From positions 191,984-255,983 of the forward strand of contig NZ_JACOPN010000005.1 of the NCBI RefSeq assembly GCF_014287875.1: a DNA stretch of 64,000 nucleotides. Direction: 5' to 3'. Positions within the stretch are counted from its first letter, which is position 1. Each line of letters starts with the position of its first letter. The notes under the pieces are model-generated. The model ran no database searches. It was not told the DNA's origin and was given only the letters and a program-made list of their open reading frames with translations. The DNA is from Flintibacter faecis. Its GTDB lineage: Bacteria > Bacillota > Clostridia > Oscillospirales > Oscillospiraceae. Both the position numbers and the translations under genes were made by a program. This document shows positions 33,561-42,531 of the stretch, one piece after another.

Positions 33561-36500
33561 TCACATCTGCCGCAGCAGCTGCTCCAGATCGTTTTCCAGG
33601 TAGACGGAGGCGGACAGGTTGGGGTCATAGCCCAGGCAGGTGCCCTTGTCCGGGCACAGGGGGAGGATGACCGCCTCGGGCAGGCGGGACAGGGTCAGGT
33701 TGCGGCCATACAGGGCCAGATACTCCTGCTCCAGGGTGGACAGCACGTCCCGGGCGCACTCCAGACAGGTGCGGGAGAGCTGAAGGGCGGCCTCCCGCCC
33801 ACACTCGGTCTGACAAGGTGGGGCGGCGTAGGGCAGGATGTGGTTCACTCCGGGCAGCAGACCGGGCACCGGGGACCTGGGTCGGCGGACGGTGTTGCCG
33901 CCGATGAAGGGGTACAGGGTGGCCTCGATAAACCATTGCCGCAGCTGGGGCAGGAAATAGACCCCGTCCACCGGCCGGTCCCAGGAGCGCATCAGGTCCC
34001 GGCCATAGCCGGACAGAATGCCCACCAGCACCATGCGGATGGGCACGTCCTCCTGCTGCAGGATGGGGTCCAGGGCGTGGAGCCGGAAGCCGGGGTGCAT
34101 CAGGTCGTCCACTAGGATCACCGGGCGGCCAAAGGACTTGATGGTGCGGATCTGGTTGGGGATGGAGCTGTAGTAGGGGAAGGCCTCGATGCTGCTCTCC
34201 TTCAGGTCGGGGGAGTAGACCTTGTCGGTGTGGACCGTTTTGGTGACGGTGTTGGGGACGATCTTGCCCCGGAGGAGCTTGCCGAAGGGGACGCACATGT
34301 TCTCCCCCAGCACCCTGGGGCTGGTGGGAGTGGAGGGCACGTTGTTCCAGGCGGTGATCTTCTCCAGCAGCCGGTGGTGGATGATGTCCGCCGACAGGGT
34401 CAGCACCAGGGAGCCGGGGTACAGGGCGGCGATGGAGCGCTGCAGCCGCTCGTGGCTGCGGCGGATGGCGGTGAGCACCCGGCTGTTGCGGCACAGGGGC
34501 TCCTGAATGGTGGTCTCCAGATTCTGCAGCAGCACGGTGGGTGAGCGCATATCCACCTCCCGGATGGGGGCCTCCCCCTCCCGGGGAACAAAGCCGGAGC
34601 GGGCCAGGGTGTCCTCCAGAATGGGGGGCAGCAGCCCGTCGTGGGGGGCGAAGACGGCGTAGACATACTCCTTTTCCAGGGCCCGGGCCAGCAGTTCGCT
34701 GAGCAGCAGCTGGGCATAGTCCCTGTGCTTGTGGGCGGTGTCTGCCGTCAGGGCAGTGAGGAAGAGCACGTTGCCCGCTGCCCGCAGGCGCACCCGGTTG
34801 GCAAGGTCACTGTCCCCCAGGGCATCAAAGAGCTGAGAGGTGGGCAGCAGGCGATAGCTGACAAAGCCCAGGGGCCGGCCCGCCCCCGTGCGGCGCAGCA
34901 GCAGTACCCGGTCGTGGCGGCGGAGGATAGCCTGCCCCAGGGCCTCTCCCCCGGCAAGCCCGGCGGTGAGCTCCTCCACCAGAGGCCGGGTGGGGGACTC
35001 CTCCCACTGGAACTCCAGGTCTCCGGCGTACAGCAGGGGCTTGTCCGGGGTGTCCCGGAGATACAGGCCGTTCTGATAGATAAAGTCCTGGATCACCGGG
35101 GCCACCAGGGTGGAGATGTCCCGGTTCAGGTCCACGTTCTCCCGGATACGGGTGGAGCTGATGTCCTCCAGGTGGGGGGGCAGCTGCAGATGGAGCACCT
35201 GGCCGGTGACGGGCAGCTTTTTGGGCAGAGGTTTTTCCCCGGCCCGGCGGAAGATCACGTGGTTCATCCCGTGGATGGACCAGGGGCGGGGCGGGGCCTT
35301 ATAGCAGGAGGCGTTGGCCACCACGTCGCTGCCCGCCACAATGTACAGCTCCTGGCCGGGGAACAGCTGGCTGAGCCGGTGCAGGTCGTCAGGGTTGGCG
35401 ATGTTCACCGGGATGTCGTCGGGGAACAGATGGACGTGGAAGTCCCCCGCCACGGACAGGTTGACGATCTGCCGCCGGATGAGGTGGGGCTGGGCCTTTT
35501 TGGACCAGGAGAACTCGTCCACCGCCAGATAGACCTCAAAGCCCAGATCCCGGATGGCCTGGACGATGCCCTTGTGGGACAGGGTAAAGGGGTCGAAGGT
35601 GCCGGGGAAGAAGGCGATCTTTCGGGGCGGCTGGAAGGAGAATGGGCCATGGTCCAGCCGGTGCAGGGCGATGAACCGGTTGATGTGGGCCAGGGCGGCG
35701 GCCCGATAGAAGAAGGTCAGGCGGCTCTGGTCCGCCGACTCCAGAATGAGAAACAGCAGCTTGCGGTAGCACAGGGCGAACAGGCGGCTCTTCTCCCCCA
35801 GGGACAGCTCCCGGGACTCGAACAGCAGCTTGCCGATGACCAGCAGGGCCTCCTGCCGCACCGCCTCCCGGTAGTGGGCCAGGCCCTGGAGAAGCAGGCC
35901 CAGCAGCTCCTGCCGCCGGTGCTCAAAGGCGGAGTAGGGCTGGGGGAAGCGCTCTAAATAGGCGGGGTAGTTCTCCAGCAGCACGCCGATGGTGTTCAGG
36001 GCCCCGGACACGGCGGAGTCGCTGGGGGAGGCCAGCAGCCCCCGCAGCCAGATCACCTGCTCGTCCAGCTCGCTGGGGTGGAGATACAGGGCGGCCTGGC
36101 CCAGATACTGGGGGATATACTTGGATATCTCATACTGGCCCATCTCCAGCCCCTTGCCCAGCTCTACCACCACCTCGTTGCGCTGGTCCCGGCGCAGCAG
36201 GGACAGGGTGCGCACCAGGGCAGCGCCGGCGGTGTGCCGCACCACCACCCGCTCAGACACCTTGACCAGGTTGGAGAAATGGGCGGCGATGTGCAGGGTG
36301 TGGGTGTCCAGACCGTGCTCTACCTGGTCCCGCAGCAGTTCCACCCCGGCTACCTTGACGATCCAGGGGGTGGCGGTTTTCAGGTTGTCCAGAAACACCT
36401 CGCTGGTGATATCCATGTGGTAGAGGGTCTGCTCCAGCGCGGGGTCGTTTACCCCGGCCCGGCGGAGGACCTTATATTTCAGGAAGATGGCCGTCAGCGC

Positions 36501-38348
36501 TTCGGGCTGCATGGAGCGGACGATGGACACGATGCGGCCCATCTGGGGGTGCCCCTTGTTCAGGGAGCGCTGGGCCTCCCGCAGGAATTCCAGGGCGGCG
36601 ATGGTCAGGCGCAGCTCCCCCCGGGCGAGAAAATAGGCGGCAAAGTCGATGAGTCTGTCCCGGGTCTGCTCCCCGTAGTACTGCTGGGGCAGATAGCGGA
36701 TGGCGTCCAGCAGGGTAAAGGCGGTGTCCGCCGACAGGGCGGCGGGGTCCTGGTAATAGTCCAGCAGGGCCCCCAGAAAGCGGGGGATGTCCTGGGGACG
36801 GGCGTGCTGGAGCATAGAGCCCACCACCAGCTTCAGAGTATAGCCGATGTGGGAGCGCTGCTGGGGGGTGGTCTTGTGGTCGGGATAGACGATCAGCCCC
36901 AGATACTGCTCCCACAGCTGGAAGGGGACCTCCTCCGCCGGGTCGTGGTCGGCGTGGGCGGGGAGCTCCTTTTGATAGACCAGGTGGAAGCGGGCGATGA
37001 TCTGGCCGATGAGGCCGCCCGCCTGACGGCGGATGTCGCCCTCCCGGTGGACCAGCAGCTCATAGAGAAAGGCCAGGGCCTGGGTCTTCTGCCGCACGGA
37101 CAGATAGGTGAAGTACTCCTCAAAGATGTTCAAATAGGCCCGCAGCTGCTGCCAGCTCTTGGTGGAGCGGGCGGACTCGATGATGTTGCCGAATTTCTGC
37201 TCGTTAGACAGCATGTGCATCAGCCGCAGGTTGTGGTCCACCGACAGGCCGATCAAGTTGTCCAGAGTCTCCTCCGGGCCCATGAGGGCGGCATCCTTAT
37301 GGGGGATGGGGGGCTCCGGGTGGCCGGACAGGGCCACGTCCACCCCCAGACGGCGCATGTAATCTTCAAAGTCGTGGAGGCGGCCGTACACCAGCTGATA
37401 CCGGCGGCGCTTGGTGGAGTCCACCCCGTCCAGCTTGGACAGGATGACCTGGAAGGACTGGTCCAGGGGATAGAGCACGGTGATCTCCTGTCCCCGGTCG
37501 TCCCGGTCCTGTTTGGAGCGGAAGTCGGCATAGATGAGCAGCAGGGATTCCACCGACAGGGACTCCAGCTCCAGGTCCCACACGGAGTGGTTGGCGGCGA
37601 TGTGGCTGATGCCCTCCAGCTTTCGGGCGGTAAGCCACTGGTCGGTGTAGTAGTAGTGGAGATAGGGGACCCGCTCCCCCGCCCGGCAGCCGAACTTGCC
37701 CACGTCGTGGGCGGCGGCGGCGGCAGAGATGAGGGCCAGGTCCACCTCCACCCCCGCACCGGCCAGCCCCCGGGCGGCGGTCATGGCGATATAGTGGACC
37801 CCGGCGATGTGACCCAGGGTGCGGAAGGGGGTCACCTCGTCCCCCAGGCGCAGCAGTTCATAGACGAACTCCTGCCGCCAGGCGGTCAGAAAGCGGCCAT
37901 ACTCCCGCCCGGCATCGCAGGGGGTATACGCCTCCTCGGGCAAGAACTGAAAATCAATAAGAGGGTCGAAGGGCAGGACCGAGCGCTCGTGGTCCAGCAG
38001 GACCTGAAGCACGGTGAGATAGGTCTCCGCTCCGGCATCGAATGGGGAGGGGCTGGGCACGAAATGCCCGTCCGGGAACATATGGGTGCGGATATAGTCA
38101 TAGCAGAAGGCCAGCCAGCCCTGCTCCGGGGCGGGGGAGAACAGATCGGGCAGCTGGCGGCACAGCTCCAGGGCCTGGGCACAGGTGAGCCGCCGGCGGA
38201 TGGGCAGCAGCCCATTCAAAGTCTCAGTCCAGCCCGGGGCCTTCAGCAGGGCCAGGGCCGCCTTTCGGCTGGTGATGCCTGCCGCCCGCCGGGCGGAGAG
38301 GGCCTCAGCCACGTCGCTGTTGAACTGTCGGATCATCTTTTCGTGCAT
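33561..38348 (-). CDS. Giant multidomain protein: HD / helical repeat / nucleotidylyltransferase / GNAT-like / PRTase-like
   Basis: This 1,595-residue cytoplasmic protein is of unknown function. An HD-type phosphohydrolase-like region spans about 175-290 (His180, His185, His214-Asp215 in AAAAHDVGKFG, His254, Asp275). About 400-890 is helical and HEAT-like. About 908-1095 is a nucleotidylyltransferase fold with GTFDPFTLSHKG (915-927) and ISSTRIRE (1063-1070), as in NadD/CoaD-type enzymes. About 1105-1265 looks like a GNAT acyltransferase. About 1290-1440 has the phosphoribosyltransferase-like loop VILVDDLMHPG (1410-1420). The last 150 residues carry CQTEC, CLEC and CPDKGTC motifs. The fusion of PRTase and nucleotidylyltransferase modules suggests nucleotide or cofactor metabolism, but this is inference. 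The ATG follows AAAGGTGG. Confidence 0.8.
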   Translation of the reverse strand: MHEKMIRQFNSDVAEALSARRAAGITSRKAALALLKAPGWTETLNGLLPIRRRLTCAQALELCRQLPDLFSPAPEQGWLAFCYDYIRTHMFPDGHFVPSPSPFDAGAETYLTVLQVLLDHERSVLPFDPLIDFQFLPEEAYTPCDAGREYGRFLTAWRQEFVYELLRLGDEVTPFRTLGHIAGVHYIAMTAARGLAGAGVEVDLALISAAAAAHDVGKFGCRAGERVPYLHYYYTDQWLTARKLEGISHIAANHSVWDLELESLSVESLLLIYADFRSKQDRDDRGQEITVLYPLDQSFQVILSKLDGVDSTKRRRYQLVYGRLHDFEDYMRRLGVDVALSGHPEPPIPHKDAALMGPEETLDNLIGLSVDHNLRLMHMLSNEQKFGNIIESARSTKSWQQLRAYLNIFEEYFTYLSVRQKTQALAFLYELLVHREGDIRRQAGGLIGQIIARFHLVYQKELPAHADHDPAEEVPFQLWEQYLGLIVYPDHKTTPQQRSHIGYTLKLVVGSMLQHARPQDIPRFLGALLDYYQDPAALSADTAFTLLDAIRYLPQQYYGEQTRDRLIDFAAYFLARGELRLTIAALEFLREAQRSLNKGHPQMGRIVSIVRSMQPEALTAIFLKYKVLRRAGVNDPALEQTLYHMDITSEVFLDNLKTATPWIVKVAGVELLRDQVEHGLDTHTLHIAAHFSNLVKVSERVVVRHTAGAALVRTLSLLRRDQRNEVVVELGKGLEMGQYEISKYIPQYLGQAALYLHPSELDEQVIWLRGLLASPSDSAVSGALNTIGVLLENYPAYLERFPQPYSAFEHRRQELLGLLLQGLAHYREAVRQEALLVIGKLLFESRELSLGEKSRLFALCYRKLLFLILESADQSRLTFFYRAAALAHINRFIALHRLDHGPFSFQPPRKIAFFPGTFDPFTLSHKGIVQAIRDLGFEVYLAVDEFSWSKKAQPHLIRRQIVNLSVAGDFHVHLFPDDIPVNIANPDDLHRLSQLFPGQELYIVAGSDVVANASCYKAPPRPWSIHGMNHVIFRRAGEKPLPKKLPVTGQVLHLQLPPHLEDISSTRIRENVDLNRDISTLVAPVIQDFIYQNGLYLRDTPDKPLLYAGDLEFQWEESPTRPLVEELTAGLAGGEALGQAILRRHDRVLLLRRTGAGRPLGFVSYRLLPTSQLFDALGDSDLANRVRLRAAGNVLFLTALTADTAHKHRDYAQLLLSELLARALEKEYVYAVFAPHDGLLPPILEDTLARSGFVPREGEAPIREVDMRSPTVLLQNLETTIQEPLCRNSRVLTAIRRSHERLQRSIAALYPGSLVLTLSADIIHHRLLEKITAWNNVPSTPTSPRVLGENMCVPFGKLLRGKIVPNTVTKTVHTDKVYSPDLKESSIEAFPYYSSIPNQIRTIKSFGRPVILVDDLMHPGFRLHALDPILQQEDVPIRMVLVGILSGYGRDLMRSWDRPVDGVYFLPQLRQWFIEATLYPFIGGNTVRRPRSPVPGLLPGVNHILPYAAPPCQTECGREAALQLSRTCLECARDVLSTLEQEYLALYGRNLTLSRLPEAVILPLCPDKGTCLGYDPNLSASVYLENDLEQLLRQM

Positions 38349-38406
38349 AGGGGACCACCTTTCTTGGGGAGGGGATTTAAGACAGCGTGTCGATAAACCC
38401 TTTTCT

Positions 38407-38527
38407 GTCATTCCGAGGAGCGAAGCGACGTGGGAATCCGTAACTCAAAGACTAGAAATCTGCTTATAATCATGGGTTTTGGGAACGGATTGCCACGTCG
38501 ACCCGTTGGGTCTCCTCGCAATGACAG
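38407..38527. repeat. R1 inverted pair upstream of the giant gene
   Basis: GTCATTCCGAGGAGCGAAGC (38407 onward, ending ATCCG at 38440) faces CGGATTGCCACGTCG ... CTCCTCGCAATGACAG (38486-38527). The pair can fold into a long hairpin. Nothing coding was seen between 38349 and 38650. Confidence 0.75.
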
Positions 38528-38649
38528 GCTTTTTTGACAGCCTGTTAAGAGAACGGCGGATAAAATATCAAATAAATTTTATCACAAATACCGGGGGAAG
38601 AAAAGTGGAGCGTCGCGTCCCTCGTGCTGTATTTGTGCGGTAAGCGTGA

Positions 38650-38688
38650 TAAAAAGAAGTGAGCCGTCTGCCACAACAGACGGCTCAC
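38650..38688 (-). terminator. Terminator of the BrkB gene
   Basis: GTGAGCCGTCTG (38659-38670) pairs with CAGACGGCTCAC (38677-38688). On the minus strand it is followed by TTCTTTTT. Confidence 0.8.
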
Positions 38689-38708
38689 ACAGACGGTCAA
38701 AAAAGCCT

Positions 38709-38746
38709 GTCATTGCGAAAAGGGCACAGCCCGATGCGGCGATCCG
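38709..38746. repeat. R1 repeat, single arm
   Basis: GTCATTGCGAAAAGGGCACA continues GCCCGATGCGGCGATCCG. It overlaps the region just after the BrkB stop codon. Confidence 0.6.
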
Positions 38747-38750
38747 GTTT

Positions 38751-39608
38751 TCACCTCGTCCGCCGGATCACCCAGGTGCGGCTGACGGCGGCGCCCAGCA
38801 GGAGGATGTTGCCGCACAGGTACAGCCACACCAGCAGGATGATGAGGGAGGCCAGGGAGCCATAGACCAGGGCATAGCGGGAGGACATGCCGATGAACCA
38901 GGAGAACACCCCGGAGCACACCGCCATGGCCAGGGCGGTGAGCAGGGCGGCAAAGCGCAGGGTGCGCCGGGGCATGGCCCGGGGCGGGGTGCCCGCCCGA
39001 TAGAGGGCCAGCACCAGAAGCAGCACTGCGCAGAACAGCACCAGATACCGCAGCCAGCCCCACAGCCCGGACACCCGGGCCAGGGAGATCAGCTGCTTTA
39101 AGGGCCGGGGCAGATGCTGCTCTAAGAGGCGGAAAAACCAGTCCCCGGTGAAGATGACCACCACGGAGAAGTAGATGGTGACCAAAAATAGGGCGGACAG
39201 GACCACACTGAGCAGCGTGGCCTTGATGCCCATGGGCCGCCGGACCTCGTATAGTTCGTCCAGGGCCAGAAACAGGGTGCGCAGCCCGGCGGAGGCGGAG
39301 ATCAAAATGGTGAACACGCTGGCCCACAGCAGGGCAGGGGAGCGGACCCCGGCCACATAGGCCAGATAGTCCCCCAGCACCCCCGTTACCCCGGCGGGGA
39401 GCAGAGCGTCGGCAGCCTGAAGCACCTGCTCCAGATCAAAGTGGAACAGCCCGATGAGATAGTTCACGCACATGACCAGGGGAAACAGGGTCAGCACCAG
39501 GTAATAGGCCAGGGCGGCGGCGGAGCGGGAAATTCCCGCCCGGGCGTAGGTGTCCCACACCTCCAGACAGAAGGAGACAGGGGGCAGAGAGATCAGGCGT
39601 TCCAGCAT
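38751..39608 (-). CDS. YihY/BrkB-family membrane protein
   Basis: This 285-residue protein has about six hydrophobic helices and the family signature AGISRSAAALAYYLVLTLFPLVMCVNYLIG near the N-terminus. The long C-terminal helices end in LYLCGNILLLGAAVSRTW. YihY/BrkB proteins are inner-membrane proteins of unproven function; older ribonuclease BN naming is incorrect. AAAGGAG precedes the ATG. An R1 repeat lies in the 5-prime region and another after the stop. It is monocistronic, with a terminator at 38650-38688. Confidence 0.88.
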   Translation of the reverse strand: MLERLISLPPVSFCLEVWDTYARAGISRSAAALAYYLVLTLFPLVMCVNYLIGLFHFDLEQVLQAADALLPAGVTGVLGDYLAYVAGVRSPALLWASVFTILISASAGLRTLFLALDELYEVRRPMGIKATLLSVVLSALFLVTIYFSVVVIFTGDWFFRLLEQHLPRPLKQLISLARVSGLWGWLRYLVLFCAVLLLVLALYRAGTPPRAMPRRTLRFAALLTALAMAVCSGVFSWFIGMSSRYALVYGSLASLIILLVWLYLCGNILLLGAAVSRTWVIRRTR

Positions 39609-39635
39609 GGCGGGGACTCCTTTCAGATTTAGATA

Positions 39636-39675
39636 CGGATTGCCGCGTCGGGCGTTGCCCTCCTCGCAATGACAG
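39636..39675. repeat. R1 repeat, single arm (inverted)
   Basis: CGGATTGCCGCGTCGGGCG ... CCTCCTCGCAATGACAG lies upstream of the BrkB start. At about 39698-39748 a second short repeat (CCCCTTATCAAGGGGAAATG plus TCCCGAAGGGACAAAAGGGA) follows; it recurs at 41321-41363. Confidence 0.65.
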
Positions 39676-39800
39676 AGGCCCCCTTGTGAAAGGCCGATTC
39701 CCCTTATCAAGGGGAAATGTCCCGAAGGGACAAAAGGGATAGGGCTAGCTGGCATCGCCGCAGGCGATGACTGAGGGATTCCACATCTGAATTAGGTACG

Positions 39801-39830
39801 AAAAAAGCCGCCTGTAAAACAGACGGCTTT
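39801..39830 (-). terminator. Terminator of rpsT
   Basis: AAAGCCGTCTGT and ACAGGCGGCTTTTTT form a stem with a 3-nt loop and a T6 tail on the minus strand. Confidence 0.85.
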
Positions 39831-39844
39831 CGACGTTGCAGACC

Positions 39845-40108
39845 TCAGGCCAGCTTGTTCAGCTTGATGGTCATGCTGCTCTTCTTGTTGGCAGCGTTCT
39901 TCTTGTGCAGCAGCCCCTTGGCAGCGGCCTGATCCACGGCCTTGACGGCCACCTTGTAAGCGACATCGGCCTCGCTGCGGTTGCCTTCCGCCACAGCGGT
40001 GTCAAACTTCTTCAGCTCGGTCTTCAGCGCGGACTTAGCAGCCTTGTTCTGGGCAGCCTTGGTCTGGGATACCAGGACGCGCTTTTTGGCAGACTTGATA
40101 TTCGGCAA
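39845..40108 (-). CDS. rpsT: 30S ribosomal protein S20
   Basis: This 87-residue basic helical protein starts MPNIKSAKKRVLVSQTKAAQ, the canonical S20 N-terminus, if the TTG at 40108 is used. AGGAGG lies 7 nt upstream of this TTG. A GTG three codons earlier would overlap the ribosome site, so TTG is preferred. S20 binds 16S rRNA at the bottom of the small subunit. It is monocistronic and divergent from gpr, the common arrangement in Clostridia. Confidence 0.93.
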   Translation of the reverse strand: MPNIKSAKKRVLVSQTKAAQNKAAKSALKTELKKFDTAVAEGNRSEADVAYKVAVKAVDQAAAKGLLHKKNAANKKSSMTIKLNKLA

Positions 40109-40304
40109 ACCAAACACCTCCTCCGATTTTCATCGTTAAATTAGGCACAATATGCCTGTGCAGATATGTATTTTAACACCCACCCCCAGAAAATGCAACT
40201 GTTTTTTTCAATTTTTTTTAGAATTTTGGATAGACTGAAATTAGATGCGGATTCCTGGGAAAAATCCGGCAAAAACCACGAAAATGAGAAGGGAGCAGGG
40301 CGCT

Positions 40305-41198
40305 TTGGATCTGAGACGGACCGACCTGGCCATGGAGGCCCGGGAGCTGTGGCAGGAGCGGGCGGGGCAAGCCGCCGAGTTGCCCGGAGTGCAGGCGGAG
40401 GAACGGGAGCGGGCGGGTATGCCCGTCACGGTGGTGCGAGTGCTGGACAAGACGGGAGAGCGGGCCCTGGGCAAGCCCCGGGGGACCTATATCACCCTGA
40501 CCCTGGAGGGGGTGGAGACAAGGGCGGACGGGGCCTTTCCCCGGGCAGTGGAGGCGGTGGCCGCCGAGCTGGGAGCGCTGCTGGAGCAGGTGGACCTGGA
40601 CCGGGGCCCGGTGCTGGTGGCCGGGCTGGGCAACCGGGCCATCACCCCCGACGCCATCGGCCCCCTGGTCCACGACTGCACCCTGGTCACCCGCCATCTG
40701 GTGGGGCGGATGCCGGAGCAGTTCGGCCATCTGCGCCCGGTGGCCTCTGTGGCGGCGGAGGTGATGGGCAGCACGGGACTGGAGAGCCGGGAGCTGGTGG
40801 CCTCCGTCTGCCAAAGCATCCGGCCCTGCTGTGTCATTGCGGTGGATGCCCTGGCCTCCCGCAGTCTGGGGCGGCTGTGCCGCACGGTGCAGCTGGCGGA
40901 CACGGGCATCTCCCCTGGCTCCGGCGTGGGCAATCACCGGGCGGCCTTGGATCAAGAGAGCCTGGGGGTGCCCGTGCTGGCGGTGGGTGTCCCCACGGTG
41001 GTGGAGGGAGCCACCCTGGCCGCCGACCTGCTGGGGGCGGACTGCCTGCCTCAGTCCGCCCCGGGCCGGGACATCCTGGTCACCCCCCGGGACATCGACC
41101 GCCAGGTGGCCGACCTGTCCAAGATCCTGGGCTATGGCATCAGCATGGCCCTCCAGCCTAGCCTGGGCCTGGAGGAGCTGGAGCTGTTATTGAGTTAA
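40305..41198 (+). CDS. gpr: Germination protease GPR
   Basis: This 297-residue protein starts, from TTG, MDLRRTDLAMEARELWQERA. The RTDLA(M/L)E motif is where GPR zymogens are processed. Later segments match GPR: GLGNRAITPDAIGPLVHDC, ARASTA-like DALASRS and DTGISPGSGVGNHR. GPR degrades small acid-soluble spore proteins during germination, so the organism forms spores or descends from spore formers. TTG 40305 has GGGAG 7 nt upstream; ATG 40284 has no ribosome site. Expression is expected from a forespore sigma factor, but I could not place its promoter. Confidence 0.93.
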   Translation: MDLRRTDLAMEARELWQERAGQAAELPGVQAEERERAGMPVTVVRVLDKTGERALGKPRGTYITLTLEGVETRADGAFPRAVEAVAAELGALLEQVDLDRGPVLVAGLGNRAITPDAIGPLVHDCTLVTRHLVGRMPEQFGHLRPVASVAAEVMGSTGLESRELVASVCQSIRPCCVIAVDALASRSLGRLCRTVQLADTGISPGSGVGNHRAALDQESLGVPVLAVGVPTVVEGATLAADLLGADCLPQSAPGRDILVTPRDIDRQVADLSKILGYGISMALQPSLGLEELELLLS

Positions 41199-42440
41199 AA
41201 AAGCCTTCCCCGGGGGAAGGTGGCCCAGTGGGCACACTGGGGCGGATGAGGGGAACGCCGAAGGGCCGTGAGTTCTTGCGTTTAAACGGTCATAGCCTTC
41301 CCCCTCCCAGGGGGCCGATTCCCCTTGTCAAGGGGAAATGTCCCGAAGGGACAAAAGGGATAGGGAAGGTGGCCCACAGGGCCGGATGAGGGGGAGTATC
41401 GTTGAGTGCGGTGGTCATCGAGGGCGGACACAGAGGTCCGCCCCTACAGACAACCTACGTGACACGCCGTAGGGGCCGACCTCCGTGTCGGCCCGTCGTT
41501 GGCGTATGCACCCCCGCAAATCCCCCTCATCCGTCATGGCTGCGCCATGCCACCTTCTCCCCTGCGGGGCGAAGGCGATAGCCGTTCCGTCGGGAGCGCT
41601 CAAATGTCGATAGCGTTCCCCTCATCCGTCACGGCTGCGCAGTCGTTGGCAGCTTTGCTGCCTTACGAATGCGGCGTACCCCTTGCGGGTGCTTACGCCG
41701 TGCCACCTTCCCCCAGGGGAAGGTGGCACGCAGGGCCGGATGAGGGTGAGTATCGTTGAGTGCGGTGGTCATCGAGGGCGGACACAGAGGTCCGCCCCTA
41801 CAGACAACCTACGTGACACGCCGTAGGGGCCGACCTCCGTGTCGGCCCGTCGTTGGCGTATGCACCCCCGTGGTCCCCCTCATCCGTCATGGCTGCGCCA
41901 TGCCACCTTCTCCCCTGCGGGGCGAAGGCTATAGCCGTTCTGTCGGGAGCGCTCAAATGTCGATGGCGTTCCCCTCATCCGTCATGGCTGCGCAGTCGTT
42001 GGCAGCTTTGCTGCCTTACGAATGCGGCGTACCCCTTGCGGGTGCTTACGCCGTGCCACCTTCCCCCGGGGGAAGGTGGCCCCGAAGGGGCCGGATGAGG
42101 GTGAGTATCGTTGAGTGCGGTGGTCATCGAACGGGCGGATGGGGACATCCGCCCCTACACCGGGTTACGATAGATTTCGTAGGGGCCGCTGTCCCCAGCG
42201 GCCCGTCGATAACGGCTGCACCCCCGTGGTCCCCCTCATCCGTCATGGCTGCGCCATGCCACCTTCTCCCCTGCAGGGCGAAGGCTATAGCCGTTCCGTC
42301 GGAAGCGCTCAAATGTCGATAGCGTTCCCCTCATCCGTCACGGCTGCGCAGTCGTTGGCAGCTTTGCTGCCTTACGAATGCGGCGTACCCCTTGCGGGTG
42401 CTTGCGCCGTGCCACCTTCCCCCGGGGGAAGGCTTTGTAA
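41199..42440. repeat. Composite repeat array with three tandem units of about 355 bp
   Basis: After an R2 element (41205-41310) and a short CCCTTGTCAAGGGG repeat come three tandem copies starting at 41381, 41735 and 42090, each with GGCCGGATGAGG. Each unit holds an R3 hairpin, two CCTCATCCGTCA(T/C)GGCTGCG blocks, the module TCGTTGGCAGCTTTGCTGCC, and a GGGGAAGG arm. Copies 1 and 2 share the R3 version GGACACAGAGGTCCGCCCCT; copy 3 has GGATGGGGACATCCGCCCCT. Apparent ORFs inside are low-complexity and repeat with the unit, so no gene is supported. This explains the 1.3-kb gap between gpr and hemW. Confidence 0.85.
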
Positions 42441-42496
42441 GCGGCCTGCCCCACAATATTTCCTCCCGCCCTCTATGCAGGAGCGCAATTTTTCGA

Positions 42497-42502
42497 TATA
42501 AT
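42497..42502 (+). promoter_or_regulatory. Possible -10 box of hemW
   Basis: TATAAT lies 30 bp before the hemW start. The -35 match (TATGCA at 17 bp) is weak. Confidence 0.35.
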
Positions 42503-42531
42503 CAGGGGTGAAAACAAGGAGGAAAGACCCC

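Noticed and set aside
36078..38396. 772-codon plus-strand frame opposite the giant gene
   Set aside because: It mirrors the giant gene on the other strand, is Gly/Gln/His/Val-rich without motifs, and the minus-strand protein has clear domains.
41381..42440. CRISPR array considered because of three regular repeats
   Set aside because: The repeat is about 355 bp, contiguous, and contains no unique spacers.
41499..42501. Overlapping plus-strand ORFs in the repeat array (86-188 codons)
   Set aside because: They repeat with the 355-bp unit, contain the translated palindromes, and have no ribosome sites or domain character.
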